A stretch of 60,773 nucleotides of DNA, taken from positions 1 through 60,773 of the forward strand of contig DAIDDL010000026.1 of NCBI GenBank assembly GCA_027309085.1, written 5' to 3'. This stretch comes from Sulfobacillus sp. (GTDB lineage Bacteria > Bacillota > Sulfobacillia > Sulfobacillales > Sulfobacillaceae). Of the stretch, positions 1 through 9,095 are shown piece by piece. Made by a program: the position numbers and the translations under genes. The notes under the pieces were generated by a model that was given only the letters and a program-made list of their open reading frames with translations, searched no databases and was not told where the DNA came from. How positions within the stretch are numbered: position 1 is the first letter of the stretch; each line of letters begins with the position of its first letter.

Positions 1-441
1 CCATTGAGGATCTGAACGTAGCCGGGATGCTCAAAAATCATCCTCTTGCCCGGGCGATTGCCGATAGGGGCTTGGGGGAATTCCGTCGGCAACTCGCATA
101 CAAAGCGGCCCAACGCGGGAACACGGTGGTCATCGTGAGCCGCTGGTATCCGAGCAGCAAAATCTGTTCCCGTTGTGGATATCAAGTGCCGAAAATGCTG
201 CTCAGTGTCCGGGAATGGACGTGTCCCGGTTGCCACACGCACCATGACCGGGACGTGAATGCGGCGATCAATTTACGCACAGTGGCCGAGAGTTCGGTTG
301 GAGGCTTCCAACCCGTTCCGGCGTAAGCCGGCCTGCTCGGTGACAGCCTGTGGAGCGCCCTCCCGTGGACGACCGGCGCACGCCCTAAGAAGCGGTGACG
401 CGATGAAGCAGGAAGATGGCGACAGATTTGGTCAGGTATGA
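1..441 (+). pseudogene. tnpB: IS200/IS605-family TnpB, 3' end, probably frameshifted
   Basis: TnpB is the RNA-guided nuclease of IS200/IS605 elements. The window opens inside the gene: the frame starting at base 3 reads IEDLNV, the catalytic-acid segment, and then a four-cysteine zinc ribbon (CSRCGYQ and CPGCHTHHDRD, about bases 165-255) ending DRDVNAAINL. That frame stops at 324-326. The expected tail, ending in a typical KQE segment, continues in another frame to 441, so a frameshift near 295-310 is likely. The 5' part lies outside the window. The 3' end of tnpB usually overlaps the guide (reRNA/omegaRNA) gene; that is family knowledge and is not proven here. The family call is secure; intactness is doubtful. 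Confidence 0.8.
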
Positions 442-517
442 TCAGAAATGGATAAGTCCATCAGAACGGCGTCCGGATGTTACAATTAAGAAGGAAAAGG
501 AAGGAGTTGGCTTAATC

Positions 518-1087
518 ATGCAGCCAGCACTGATCGTCATTGATGCTCAGCAAGAATATTTTGAGCCTTATGGACAGTGGGTTGTGGATGGCGGACCCGA
601 GGCATTGGCCAATATCAACCGTCTGCTAAAAGTCTGGCGGGCCCGCAACTGGCCCGTCATACACCTGGTCCACGAGGCACTCGACCCACAATCGCCCGTG
701 TTTCGCGCCAGGTCGGCGGGTGTGCTAATCCACCCCCAGCTAGACATTGCAGCCGGGGAGCCTGTGCTCACCAAGCACTTTCCCGGCGCCTTCACCCAGA
801 CCCCTCTGGACGCTTATTTATCCCGCGCGGGCGCGGATACCGTGGTCATTACCGGATTTCAAACGCATCACTGTTGCGATGCGACCACACGGCAGGCGCG
901 CGAGCGCGGCTACCGGTGCCTGTTCATCGATGATGCGACCGCTACACGGAATTTGAGCCTGCGCGGAACAATCGTCTCAGCTGCGGAGATCCAGCGGGCC
1001 ACCTGCGCGGCCATGACAGGATTTGCGGAAATTCTGCATACCGGCGAGGTCACAGCGGCTGCGGAGTTGGAGGAGCCGGCGTTCTGA
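518..1087 (+). CDS. isochorismatase-like cysteine hydrolase
   Basis: A 189-residue protein of the isochorismatase-like superfamily, which includes nicotinamidases and other amidases. Catalytic residues are visible: Asp9 in VIDAQQEYF, Lys86 in LTKHFPG, and the nucleophile Cys119 in the segment TGFQTHHCCDAT. I chose the ATG at 518 because it follows AAGGAAGGAG and places the conserved first strand at the N-terminus; the open frame extends back to 416 without family-like sequence. It is probably cytoplasmic. The substrate cannot be read from the sequence. It precedes an MFS transporter gene by about 75 bases, so the two could be co-transcribed. Confidence 0.85.
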   Translation: MQPALIVIDAQQEYFEPYGQWVVDGGPEALANINRLLKVWRARNWPVIHLVHEALDPQSPVFRARSAGVLIHPQLDIAAGEPVLTKHFPGAFTQTPLDAYLSRAGADTVVITGFQTHHCCDATTRQARERGYRCLFIDDATATRNLSLRGTIVSAAEIQRATCAAMTGFAEILHTGEVTAAAELEEPAF

Positions 1088-1161
1088 TGACACAAGGCCT
1101 CCTGGCGGACTTGCCTGTGCTCTGACTCCCCAGCCGCACTGGTTGAAGCCGGCCATTTACT

Positions 1162-2397
1162 GTGACGAGAGAGGTGGGCAATGGGCCTGAGGCCGGCTTG
1201 GATGAAACGATATCCTCTGTCGCGCGTTTCTGGTTGTACCGGTTTGTTCGCGCCAATGGCGTGGGCATAGGCACACTGGCCATTCAGTGGGTCGCCACAT
1301 CATTTCCCCAGCCTGCGCTCGCTCTGGCGTATACCAATACCTTGGGGCGGGCGACCCAAGTTTTTACGGGTTATCTCGCTGGCTGGCTGTCCGATCGCGT
1401 GCCGCCCATCCGCCTGATCGTGTGGAGCAATCTGCTGGCTGCAGTGTTTACCGGCGCCATTGCCATGGTCCTGAGAGCTCCCTACCGGCTAGTTTGGCTT
1501 ATCGCCGCCGTCATTGTCTGGAACGGCTTTGCCGTAATTTCCCGCGCCGCGTCACCGGCCATCGTTCCCAAAATTTCCCGCCGGGAGGACTTGCCCGCCG
1601 TTAATGCCTGGATGAGTGCGGTTGGTCCGGCCCAGCAATTTCTTGCCAGTGGGATGGGAGGCATTCTACTGGCGGCCGGGGTGTTCCACACATTTCTGGC
1701 GAGCGGTTTCGCCATGGGACTCTCCACTATCTTCTTGCTTACCAAAAAAGCTTGGCCTGCGCCCGGCCCTCGCCGCAGGCCCCTGCGCTCTCTCACCCTC
1801 GGCATCTCTTACACCTGGTCTCGCCGGGTACTGCGGCGCATGGTCCTATTTTCCAGTCTGCTCAACTTTGGATTCAGCTTTTATATCGGCGAATATTTGC
1901 TCTATCTGCGGCAGACCCTTCACCTCGGACCGGTGGCTATCGGCCTCGGTCTTACGGCTTCGACGGCGGGAACGATATTGTCCTTGATTTTCATTCCCCG
2001 CTGGCTGCGCCGTCACCTCTTGGCCATTGCGGCAGCCGCTCCTGCTCTCATGGCTCCCGGTCTGGCCGTTCTGAGCCTCTGGCAGGGCTGGGCGGGCTTC
2101 GTCTTGGGAGCTGCTGCCATTGAATTTGGTTCAGGGGCTGTGACTCAAGGACTAGTGCTGGTCAGGCAGTCGGTTGTGCCCACGGATATCATGGGTTCGG
2201 TCGCAGGAGCGCTCAGCATGTTCCACATGGTATTGGTGCCAGCCGGCATGGCCCTGGCTAGTGTGGTCGCGTTCACTTACGGACCTGCTGCGGCCATGAT
2301 TTGCGCTGCAGCATTGGTGGCATCAGCATCCCTGCTGGCGCTGCCTTATGCCCGCCTCGCCGCATCATCTCTGGCATGTGGCAACCTGCGGCCATAG
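1162..2397 (+). CDS. MFS transporter
   Basis: An integral membrane protein of about 411 residues with roughly ten to twelve hydrophobic segments. The loop GWLSDRVPPIR, between TM2 and TM3, is the hallmark motif of the major facilitator superfamily. The substrate is unknown; drug or metabolite efflux is the usual role of such short MFS proteins. The start is uncertain: GTG at 1162, GTG at 1174 and TTG at 1198 are all in frame and none has a strong ribosome site. It converges with ctaA, and the two are separated by a strong hairpin at 2454-2499. Confidence 0.82.
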   Translation: MTREVGNGPEAGLDETISSVARFWLYRFVRANGVGIGTLAIQWVATSFPQPALALAYTNTLGRATQVFTGYLAGWLSDRVPPIRLIVWSNLLAAVFTGAIAMVLRAPYRLVWLIAAVIVWNGFAVISRAASPAIVPKISRREDLPAVNAWMSAVGPAQQFLASGMGGILLAAGVFHTFLASGFAMGLSTIFLLTKKAWPAPGPRRRPLRSLTLGISYTWSRRVLRRMVLFSSLLNFGFSFYIGEYLLYLRQTLHLGPVAIGLGLTASTAGTILSLIFIPRWLRRHLLAIAAAAPALMAPGLAVLSLWQGWAGFVLGAAAIEFGSGAVTQGLVLVRQSVVPTDIMGSVAGALSMFHMVLVPAGMALASVVAFTYGPAAAMICAAALVASASLLALPYARLAASSLACGNLRP

Positions 2398-2453
2398 CGC
2401 CGGATTGTTCGCGTCCGGACTGGTAAAACCCGCACTTCCCTTGATCAGGCCAA

Positions 2454-2499
2454 TCGGCTGGATGGCGGCACTGGAGTCCAGAGCTGGCCATCCAGCCGA
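2454..2499. terminator. bidirectional hairpin between convergent genes
   Basis: Perfect 13-bp inverted repeat (TCGGCTGGATGGC at 2454-2466, complement at 2487-2499) with a small inner stem CTGGA/TCCAG. It lies between the stops of the MFS gene and ctaA. There is no clear T-tract on either side, so it may act as a roadblock or processing hairpin. Confidence 0.5.
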
Positions 2500-2540
2500 C
2501 CTATGCCCTTTACAGAAGACTTCTGTCACACAGCCGCATC

Positions 2541-3404
2541 CTACTTCCCCACGGCCCTGGGCGGAGCCGAAAAAGAGTCGACCATACGGGGCTCTCTGCC
2601 CGTCTTGCCTCCCAAAGCAATATAGGTGACAGCAGTGGTACACCATGAGAGCCAGAGAACCACCACCGTATCTCCAAGAATCGTGCCTGTAACAAATTGA
2701 GGGACAAATGGCGCAGCCGCCAGAGGCAGCAAACTAAAGGCCGTCCCCAGCCACGCTCCCCGTTTTACTGCGCCCCATACCCACCTCGCTGCGCCCAAAA
2801 CCAAAATGCCTCCCGTGATGCGGTACAGGAGAGATAAGTGCGCAGGAGGAGAATAGGACAGCCACGCCCCGAAATACAAATACAGCGCCAGGAGCAGCAC
2901 GAGGACCCACAAAGAAGATGAGCGGATGGGTTTAGGCCCCGCGCCGTTCGCAAACAGGTCCGGTTTCCACAACCACAGCACCATTATCACCAGCACACTT
3001 TGTGCTGCCAGTCCAATTCCCGCGAGCCATGACATGATGATTCCGGGCACATTCCACAAGACCCCAGCGGTGCAAATGATGGTCTCAACCACTAAAAGAG
3101 CCAGTAAAACCCGAACAAGACGGGTCCACGCCGGCGTTTGCAAGCTGCGGCGGGTTATGGCCACCAGGAATATCGCCAGCGCTGCCACAAATCCCAAAGT
3201 GAGCAGCCGGTGGACATATTCAATAATGACGGCATTAGTGGTAAACGACGGCACCAAGTCTCCCCGGCACAGAGGCCAGTCGGCACCGCACCCCATTCCC
3301 GACTTGGTGTCGTGGTCAATGAAACCCAGAGCATTGACGAAAAAAACTCCGACAACGCTAATGATGCCAGCGATTTTAGTTCGGATTAAGGATGATTTCT
3401 GCAT
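2541..3404 (-). CDS. ctaA: heme A synthase (COX15/CtaA family)
   Basis: A 287-residue polytopic membrane protein that oxidises heme O to heme A for cytochrome aa3-type oxidases. The segment GMGCGADWPLCRGDLVP after TM1 and the heme-ligand motif IEYVHRLL are characteristic of CtaA. About eight transmembrane segments are visible, the family norm. The start at 3404 is preceded by GGAGGTGGATT; the frame extends a further 11 codons upstream without support. The gene implies an aerobic, heme-A-using respiratory chain. It stands alone here, without ctaB or cox genes. Confidence 0.92.
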   Translation of the reverse strand: MQKSSLIRTKIAGIISVVGVFFVNALGFIDHDTKSGMGCGADWPLCRGDLVPSFTTNAVIIEYVHRLLTLGFVAALAIFLVAITRRSLQTPAWTRLVRVLLALLVVETIICTAGVLWNVPGIIMSWLAGIGLAAQSVLVIMVLWLWKPDLFANGAGPKPIRSSSLWVLVLLLALYLYFGAWLSYSPPAHLSLLYRITGGILVLGAARWVWGAVKRGAWLGTAFSLLPLAAAPFVPQFVTGTILGDTVVVLWLSWCTTAVTYIALGGKTGREPRMVDSFSAPPRAVGK

Positions 3405-3850
3405 AATCCACCTCCAGTCAGTACGCGGTTTTCCCATTTTCTCGAATTGTACGAGTCCAACACCGTTGATTGTCGCGACTTTTCACCCCAACCGTCAAGA
3501 TGCAAAGATAATCAGAATTATCCAATAATAAAAGAGGGTAACTTTCTACACCCCGCGATCCAGAAAGATAGTTCGCGGTGATTTGATGGTGTCAGTTCCA
3601 GCCGATCCAGCGGTCCGCGCTGACAAACCGAGGTCGGACCGAATCCATGCAAATTATCGGCGTCTGAATCACAGCCCGGGGAGTTACACTTATTGGGGGA
3701 GCACAGTGTCTTCAGGAATAAGCAAGACCAGTCTGACGCAAATAGCGCGCCACATAGGACATGGGAACTTTTTCTTGCTCCAAACGCACACCCTTGCCCC
3801 AGTAGTTCGACCGTAGTCTCAGACTTCCCCGGTTATAAATTGCTAGACAA
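3405..3850. other. non-coding stretch with no recognisable feature
   Basis: No plausible gene was found. The few open frames are short, lack ribosome sites and resemble no family. The first 100 bases presumably hold the ctaA promoter. Confidence 0.5.
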
Positions 3851-4093
3851 TTACATCTTTCGTGCCGCGCGCAAAGTGACCGGATAGCGTGGGTCCGCCG
3901 GGTACCGGGGGTCCTGCGCATTGATCTCCATGAGGAGGGCGGCAATCGCTTGGGCCCACCGGGGGCGCGCGGGCCGCTCCAACGTCATCTGCAGATGGTC
4001 GCTTTCCCAACGCACGGTACCGCGCGCACGGAGCAGCCACTGGACCAGGCGAGCCGGACTGGATTGGGATGAGATTTTGACGGTGGTGGAGGA
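3851..4093 (-). pseudogene. C-terminal remnant, possibly of a transposase
   Basis: An 80-codon frame with no start codon, running from a stop just upstream to TAA at 3851-3853. It reads like the end of a real protein: LVQWLLRARGTVRW, then RPRWAQAIAALLMEINAQ and DPRYPADPRYPVTL. The composition is protein-like and the flanks are decayed element DNA, so a truncated transposase or similar mobile-element gene is my inference. I do not recognise the family with confidence. Confidence 0.35.
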
Positions 4094-4202
4094 TTAGGAG
4101 AGAGATGGTGGATCAGGCTGACGTGGAAGCTGGGGCAAGTCAGGAATAAAGGCGTCCCTCTGGGTTTTATGGATTTCGTCTGCTGTAGACAGCCCTCAAT
4201 GG

Positions 4203-4629
4203 GTTAAAAGCGCGGAGAAAAAACAGCAGGACCGCGAGCGGCTCGCCGCCTCGTTAATCCCAGGCCAAGCGCGAAGAGCAGGAAGCCGACAATCACCGGC
4301 GGCAAGTGGAAAATGAGGTCGAGCAGTTGATTGCGTGGTGGCAGAATTTGCCCAGGCAACACCAGGAAGAGCTTTGGGTACACACTGTGCCGGCTCTTGC
4401 CGCCCAAGGTCAGCCCGCGATATTCTTGTGCAAATGTCGAGACAAAGTCGGGGTGATGACCTCAAGCATCCGGGATTATTTTGGCTCCGCGCTGCTCTCC
4501 AAGTTGACCGCCAGACGCTATAGCCCGCAAAGTTCAATGGCAGGCCCACAGGGATTACTTTTTATTCACAGGTTGTCCCCAATCGGCGCAGATTTCTCCC
4601 GAGACTTTTTCAAGGAAGGAGCAAAAAAT
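4203..4629 (+). pseudogene. degraded element protein (coiled-coil/Rep-like debris)
   Basis: Two frames join to give a plausible charged helical protein: one reads EKKQQDRERLAASL, and the next, after a shift near 4255, reads KREEQEADNHRRQ, then LIAWWQNLPRQHQEELWVH and ALAAQGQPAIFL. No start is present. Such charged helices followed by a short WW-containing tail occur at the ends of plasmid or ICE replication proteins, so this may be the remnant of an element rep gene. It sits directly upstream of the excisionase-like gene. Identification is tentative. Confidence 0.35.
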
Positions 4630-4851
4630 ATGAACAACTCCTCATGGGAAGCATTTCCGGCCGTGTTGACCGTAGATGAAGTGGCCAGCCTGTTACGGGT
4701 TTCCCGCTGGCGTGTTTATGAGTTGGTCCAGTCTGGGTCCATCCCCCATGTGCGGCTGGGCCGCACTCTACGATTTTCTCGCGAAGCCTTGCGGCAGTGG
4801 ATAGGGCAATCCCACGCTACTCCAGCCGTATCTTCTACTGCCCCGCACTGA
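4630..4851 (+). CDS. excisionase-like helix-turn-helix DNA-binding protein
   Basis: A 73-residue protein with an N-terminal MerR/excisionase-type winged helix: LTVDEVASLLRVSRWRVYEL, then IPHVRLGRTLRFSREALRQW. This pattern is typical of Xis-like proteins encoded beside integrases. The ATG at 4630 follows AAGGAAGGA at good spacing. It lies 84 bases upstream of the integrase pseudogene in the same orientation, the normal xis-int order, so it probably once controlled directionality of excision. It appears intact although its integrase is broken. Confidence 0.75.
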   Translation: MNNSSWEAFPAVLTVDEVASLLRVSRWRVYELVQSGSIPHVRLGRTLRFSREALRQWIGQSHATPAVSSTAPH

Positions 4852-4935
4852 ATGCTAAGATAAAAGACGGTCCGCCAATTTTGGCGGCCGATGAGGAGTG
4901 TACCTTGACAATCACATAAAGGAGGGTCACTACAG

Positions 4936-6157
4936 ATGGCGTATGCCTTTACACCGGGCGGGACCGTGATAAAACGGGGACAAAAATGGACCGCAATCCT
5001 GTATTATCCGGATCCCCAGACCGGCAAGCGGCGCCAAAAATGGCACGCCGTGGAGAAAAAGAAGGATGCAGAAACGTGGCTGCACGAACAGATCGAGTCT
5101 TTACGGACAGGGCACTACGTCGCGACCACGGCATTGAGCGTGGCCGAATACTTTGAGCAGTGGCTCGCGACACGCAAGCAGCAAGGGCAGGCAAATACCT
5201 GGCAGGGCTATGCGATGATGAGCCGCCACGTGGTGGCGGCGTATGGAAGCAAACCGCTCGCGGCACTGAACGCCCTGGATTTGCAGGTACTGTACGCGCA
5301 ACTGATGGAGACACGGAAGTCCCGGACCGTCCGCTACGTGCATACCACAACCCACGCCGCCCTTGCCGACGCCGTGGCGCTTGGCCTGATTCCCGCCAAT
5401 GTGGCGGAGCGGGTCAAGCCCCCCCGGTTGTCTCAAGAAGAGCGGCACCCTTTGTCATCGGAGGCCCTTCCGCGCTTTCTGGCGCAGGTGGCTTTGGATA
5501 AGCGGCCGACGCTGTGGTGGTTTTTCTCTTGACCGGAATGCGCCGCGGCGAAGTGCTGGGCCTGCGCTGGACGGATCTCGACTGGACGCATCATGAGGCC
5601 CGGATCCAGCAGACGTGGGTGAAAGGGCCCGCCGGCAATATGTTTTCCCAGCCCAAGACCAAACGCTCCCGCCGGGCTGTGGTGCTTCCAGATTCATTAA
5701 TGGCGAAGCTGCAGCAGCACGAGCGAGAACAGCAGGCGGAGAAAGACCGGGCCGGCGATCTCTGGCACGACTATGGCCTCATTTTTTGCCAAGAAGATGG
5801 ATCGTCGCTCAATCAGACTCTGTCTCCAAACGGTTTCAACGGCTCTTGGCCCACGCCGGACTGTCCAACCTGACGGGTCTGCCCACCGCGGCCGCCCTGC
5901 ATGATTTGCGGCACACGCATGCCACCTTGCTGTTGCAGCAAGGCGTGCACCCGAAGATCGTTTCCGAACGGCTGGGGCACAGCAGCGTCGGAGACCTGTA
6001 TTCCCACATGGTGCCCGGAATGCAGGCCGCGGCCGCCTACGAGATTGACCGGGCCATCACGGCTGCTAACAGCAAAAAAATAGAGTCGGCCGACAATAAA
6101 AAATCGCCGCGTACTCGGAATACGCCGCGATCTTTTGGTCCCAATCGGCCCCTGTAG
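4936..6157 (+). pseudogene. int: tyrosine-recombinase integrase with two frameshifts
   Basis: The N-terminal arm-binding and core-binding domains (start at 4936 after AAAGGAGGGTCAC) are in one frame to about 5520. The catalytic domain starts in a second frame at LLTGMRRGEVLGLRW, and from about 5825 a third frame gives FQRLLAHAGL, then HDLRHTHATLLL and VSERLGHSSVGDLYSH. The first shift lies at a T5 run (5521-5525). The box before the nucleophile Tyr is also a few residues shorter than usual (GHSSV directly followed by GDLYSH). Catalytic Arg, His-x-x-Arg and Tyr are present, but the reading frame cannot make an active enzyme. The 3' end points at the 3' end of tRNA-Arg, as expected for a tRNA-targeting element. 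Confidence 0.9.
6095..6131 (-). terminator. candidate terminator downstream of tRNA-Arg
   Basis: Inverted repeat of 11 bp with one mismatch (6103-6113 with 6121-6131), followed on the minus strand by a T-rich run (complement of 6095-6102). It lies inside the tail of the dead integrase and would terminate transcripts coming from the tRNA genes. Confidence 0.45.
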
Positions 6158-6267
6158 GCCCCTGTTGAGGAATTTCTGTTAGCAATCTGTTAGCAAAACC
6201 CGCATTTCTGCATTTTCACGCCACACCTGAAAACCCGGAAACCCTTGCCCTGCCTCAAAAAATTTGG

Positions 6268-6340
6268 TGCGCCCGCCGGGATTTGAACCTGGGACCTCTT
6301 GATTCGTAGTCAAGCGCTCTATCCGCTGAGCTACGGGCGC
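6268..6340 (-). tRNA. tRNA-Arg(ACG)
   Basis: Full cloverleaf: acceptor GCGCCCG/CGGGCGC, anticodon loop CTACGAA with anticodon ACG, and T-loop GGTTCAAATCC. CCA is not encoded. Its 3' end faces the decayed integrase, making it the likely integration target. Confidence 0.95.
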
Positions 6341-6379
6341 AACTCTAAAATTATAACAAGTTTTAATCACTTCTACAAG

Positions 6380-6473
6380 TGGCGGAGGGAGTGGGATTCG
6401 AACCCACGCTAGGCTTGAAAGCCTACTAACGGTTTAGCAAACCGCCCTCTTCGGCCAGCTTGAGTATCCCTCC
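6380..6473 (-). tRNA. tRNA-Ser(GCT)
   Basis: Acceptor GGAGGGA/TCCCTCC, long variable arm, anticodon loop TTGCTAA with anticodon GCT, and encoded CCA. It lies downstream of serS, together with the UGA isoacceptor. Confidence 0.95.
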
Positions 6474-6555
6474 GTGCGCAAGGGCTATAATACCACAATC
6501 TGTACGGGCAAGGCAAGCCTGCAAAATTTGGATGGAGTCTATACCAGTAAAAAAA

Positions 6556-6639
6556 TGGCGGAGGGGACAGGACTCGAACCTGCAAGCCCGAAGGCGGTGG
6601 TTTTCAAGACCACTGCGTTACCAATTACGCTACCCCTCC
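6556..6639 (-). tRNA. tRNA-Ser(TGA)
   Basis: Acceptor GGAGGGG/CCCCTCC, anticodon loop CTTGAAA with anticodon TGA, variable arm with a TTC loop, and encoded CCA. It is the first gene after serS. Bacillus subtilis also has a tRNA-Ser directly after serS. Confidence 0.95.
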
Positions 6640-6716
6640 AAGGACAAATTATAGTTTACTCCAATTTTCCGCTTAAATAAAGAGGGAAACATTGGAAAAA
6701 CTTAGCCTTGCGCCAT

Positions 6717-7979
6717 CTACAACTGGTCCAAGCCACCCATATAGGGCCGCAGGGCCTCGGGAATCTGGACGTGGCCATTGGCCATCTGATAGTTTTCCAA
6801 CAGTGCCGCCATCGTGCGGCCTACCGCCAGTGCACTCCCGTTTAACGTATGCACCAGTTCCGTTTTCTTGCTGCCGGCGGGGCGGTAGCGAATGCCGGCC
6901 CGCCGGGCCTGAAAGTCCGTCATCGTGCTGACAGAAGAAATTTCCACATATTTGCCGTAGCTGGGAAGCCACACCTCGATGTCATAGGTTAAGGCTTGTC
7001 CGAACCCCATATCACCGCCGCAGAGCATGACGGTGTGGTAGGGAAGTCCCAGGTCCTCGAGAACCGATTCTGCATCGCGCAACATCTGCTGCAAAGCCGC
7101 CTCCGACTTTTCTGGTTCTTCGAACCTCACGAGTTCCACCTTGTCGAACTGGTGCTGGCGGATAAGGCCACGGGTATCCCGGCCAGCGGCTCCTGCTTCC
7201 GCACGGAAAGACGCGGTATAGGCCGTGAATTTCAGCGGCAAGGGAGCAGCAATGATCTCATCACGATAGAGATTGGTCAGGGGCACTTCCGCGGTGGGTA
7301 TCAGATAGTAATCATGCGGCACCACGTGAAACACATCGTCGACAAATTTCGGGAACTGACCCGTGCCAAACATTGACGCCGCGTTAACCAGATAGGGAGT
7401 CGCCATTTCCTGATAACCCCGGGCGCGGGCATGGTCCAGCATAAAATTGATCAGTGCCCGGCTGAGACGCGCTCCCCCGTCTGCCAGCACGGTGAACCGC
7501 GCACCGCTGATTTTGCGGGCCCGTTCAAAATCTAGTATGCCCAGTGCCTCGCCAATGTCCCAGTGCGCCTGCACCGGAAATGAGAAGACTGGGGGCGTTC
7601 CAAATTTGTGCGCCTCCACGTTGTCAGCAGCCGACTCGCCAGCAGGGACCTGCGGCAGCGGAGTATTGGGAACCGTCAGCAGGAAGTCCTGGAGTTCTTT
7701 GTCTATAGGTTCCAGGGACGTCTCCAAGGCTTTGATTTCTTCGCCCACCTGCCGCGTCTCCACTATCAGCGCTTCTGCATCCTCGCCACGCTTCTTGCGC
7801 TGGGATACCGCCTCTGACGACTGGTTGCGCCGCGCTTTCAACTGCTCGATTTGCAAAGTGACCTGCCGCCTCTTCTGGTCCAATTCCTTGACGGTGTCCA
7901 GGTTCACCTTGACGTGTTTTTTGGCAAGAAGGGCCTTGACGGTATCTGGCTCTTGCCGTATCCGCTTAATATCCAGCAT
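6717..7979 (-). CDS. serS: seryl-tRNA synthetase
   Basis: A 420-residue class II aminoacyl-tRNA synthetase that charges tRNA-Ser. The N-terminal antiparallel coiled-coil arm spans about residues 25-100 and binds the long variable arm of tRNA-Ser. Motif 2 is visible around GAAGRDTRGLIRQHQFDKVE and motif 3 around GDMGFGQALTYDIEVW. The length is normal. The start at 7979 follows AGGAGAAGTGGG. It is the second gene behind a T-box leader, after mtnA, and is followed by two tRNA-Ser genes, so enzyme and substrate are clustered. Confidence 0.97.
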   Translation of the reverse strand: MLDIKRIRQEPDTVKALLAKKHVKVNLDTVKELDQKRRQVTLQIEQLKARRNQSSEAVSQRKKRGEDAEALIVETRQVGEEIKALETSLEPIDKELQDFLLTVPNTPLPQVPAGESAADNVEAHKFGTPPVFSFPVQAHWDIGEALGILDFERARKISGARFTVLADGGARLSRALINFMLDHARARGYQEMATPYLVNAASMFGTGQFPKFVDDVFHVVPHDYYLIPTAEVPLTNLYRDEIIAAPLPLKFTAYTASFRAEAGAAGRDTRGLIRQHQFDKVELVRFEEPEKSEAALQQMLRDAESVLEDLGLPYHTVMLCGGDMGFGQALTYDIEVWLPSYGKYVEISSVSTMTDFQARRAGIRYRPAGSKKTELVHTLNGSALAVGRTMAALLENYQMANGHVQIPEALRPYMGGLDQL

Positions 7980-8054
7980 CCCACTTCTCCTGCCTTTCCG
8001 TTGTGTCGGGCTGCAGACCCTTGATGTGATCTCCCGCCCCGTTCAGTTTGACTG

Positions 8055-9095
8055 TCACGGCGTTTTGGCCAGCAGACCCAATATGTTCTCGGCAAACGGT
8101 GGCCTAATTACTCCGTGCTCTGTGATAAAGGCGGTAATGAGGGCTGCCGGTGTGACGTCAAAAGCCGGATTGTAGACAGGGAATCCCTCCGGGGCGGAAA
8201 TAGCTCCGCGGAAGCCGCGCACTTCGCTCTCAGCCCGCAGTTCAATCGGGATGTCCGCACCGGTGTGCGATGAAGGGTCAAAGGTGCTCAAAGGGGCCGC
8301 TATGTAAAACGGGAGATGGTGGTACGACGCCAGCACGGCGAGAGTGTAGGTGCCAATCTTATTAGCCGTGTCGCCATTGACGGCGATCCGGTCCGCACCG
8401 ACAATCACGCCGTCCACCATATTCTGCGCCATCACGGCGCCGGCCATGCTGTCGGTAATCAGGCGGGCGGGAATATGTTCTTGCTCCAGCTCCCATGCTG
8501 TCAGGCGCGCTCCTTGCAGAAGCGGCCGGGTTTCGTCCACTAAAACCTCGCGCAGACGCCCCGCATGGTGCAGGGAGCGAATCACTCCCAAAGCGGTTCC
8601 GTACCCTCCGGTGGCCAGCGCTCCCGTGTTGCAATGAGTCAAAATGCTAGAAACACTTTCAAACAGGCTAGCACCGCGTTCCCCGATCCGGCGATTGATC
8701 TCAATGTCCTGAGCCAGCAGCATATCCGCAAAGTTGCGGCATGTTTCCACCGCTTCCGGAGGGGTCAAGCCTGCCATCTGGTCTCGAACCATATCTAGAG
8801 CCCAGGCCAAATTGACTGCTGTCGGCCGGGACCCTTTGAGAGCAGCTACCGCTTTGTCGACATGCTTCCAGAAATCTGCAGACCCGGATTCCCTCTTCAC
8901 AAACAGCCACAAACCGTAAGCCGCAGCGATGCCGATGGCGGGTGCCCCGCGCACCGCTAACTCCCGGATGGCCTCAATCACATCCTCGCCCCGGGTGCAG
9001 GTGAGATATTCCACGCGGCCGGGAAGCTCCCGCTGGTCTAGCAGGATCACAGCGTCTTCAGACGCTTGAATAGCTGAAATGACTGGTGAGTTCAT
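8055..9095 (-). CDS. mtnA: methylthioribose-1-phosphate isomerase
   Basis: A 346-residue eIF2B-related aldose-ketose isomerase that converts methylthioribose-1-phosphate to methylthioribulose-1-phosphate in methionine salvage. Diagnostic segments are RGAPAIGIAAAYG, the active-site CNTGALATGGYG, DSMAGAVM and the catalytic Asp in VIVGADRIAVNGDTANKIG. The ATG at 9095 follows AAGAGG; the open frame continues upstream only because it runs through the T-box leader. No other mtn genes flank it. A class II aldolase gene at 39843 could be metabolically related but is not linked to it. It is the first gene of the mtnA-serS transcript. Confidence 0.95.
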   Translation of the reverse strand: MNSPVISAIQASEDAVILLDQRELPGRVEYLTCTRGEDVIEAIRELAVRGAPAIGIAAAYGLWLFVKRESGSADFWKHVDKAVAALKGSRPTAVNLAWALDMVRDQMAGLTPPEAVETCRNFADMLLAQDIEINRRIGERGASLFESVSSILTHCNTGALATGGYGTALGVIRSLHHAGRLREVLVDETRPLLQGARLTAWELEQEHIPARLITDSMAGAVMAQNMVDGVIVGADRIAVNGDTANKIGTYTLAVLASYHHLPFYIAAPLSTFDPSSHTGADIPIELRAESEVRGFRGAISAPEGFPVYNPAFDVTPAALITAFITEHGVIRPPFAENILGLLAKTP

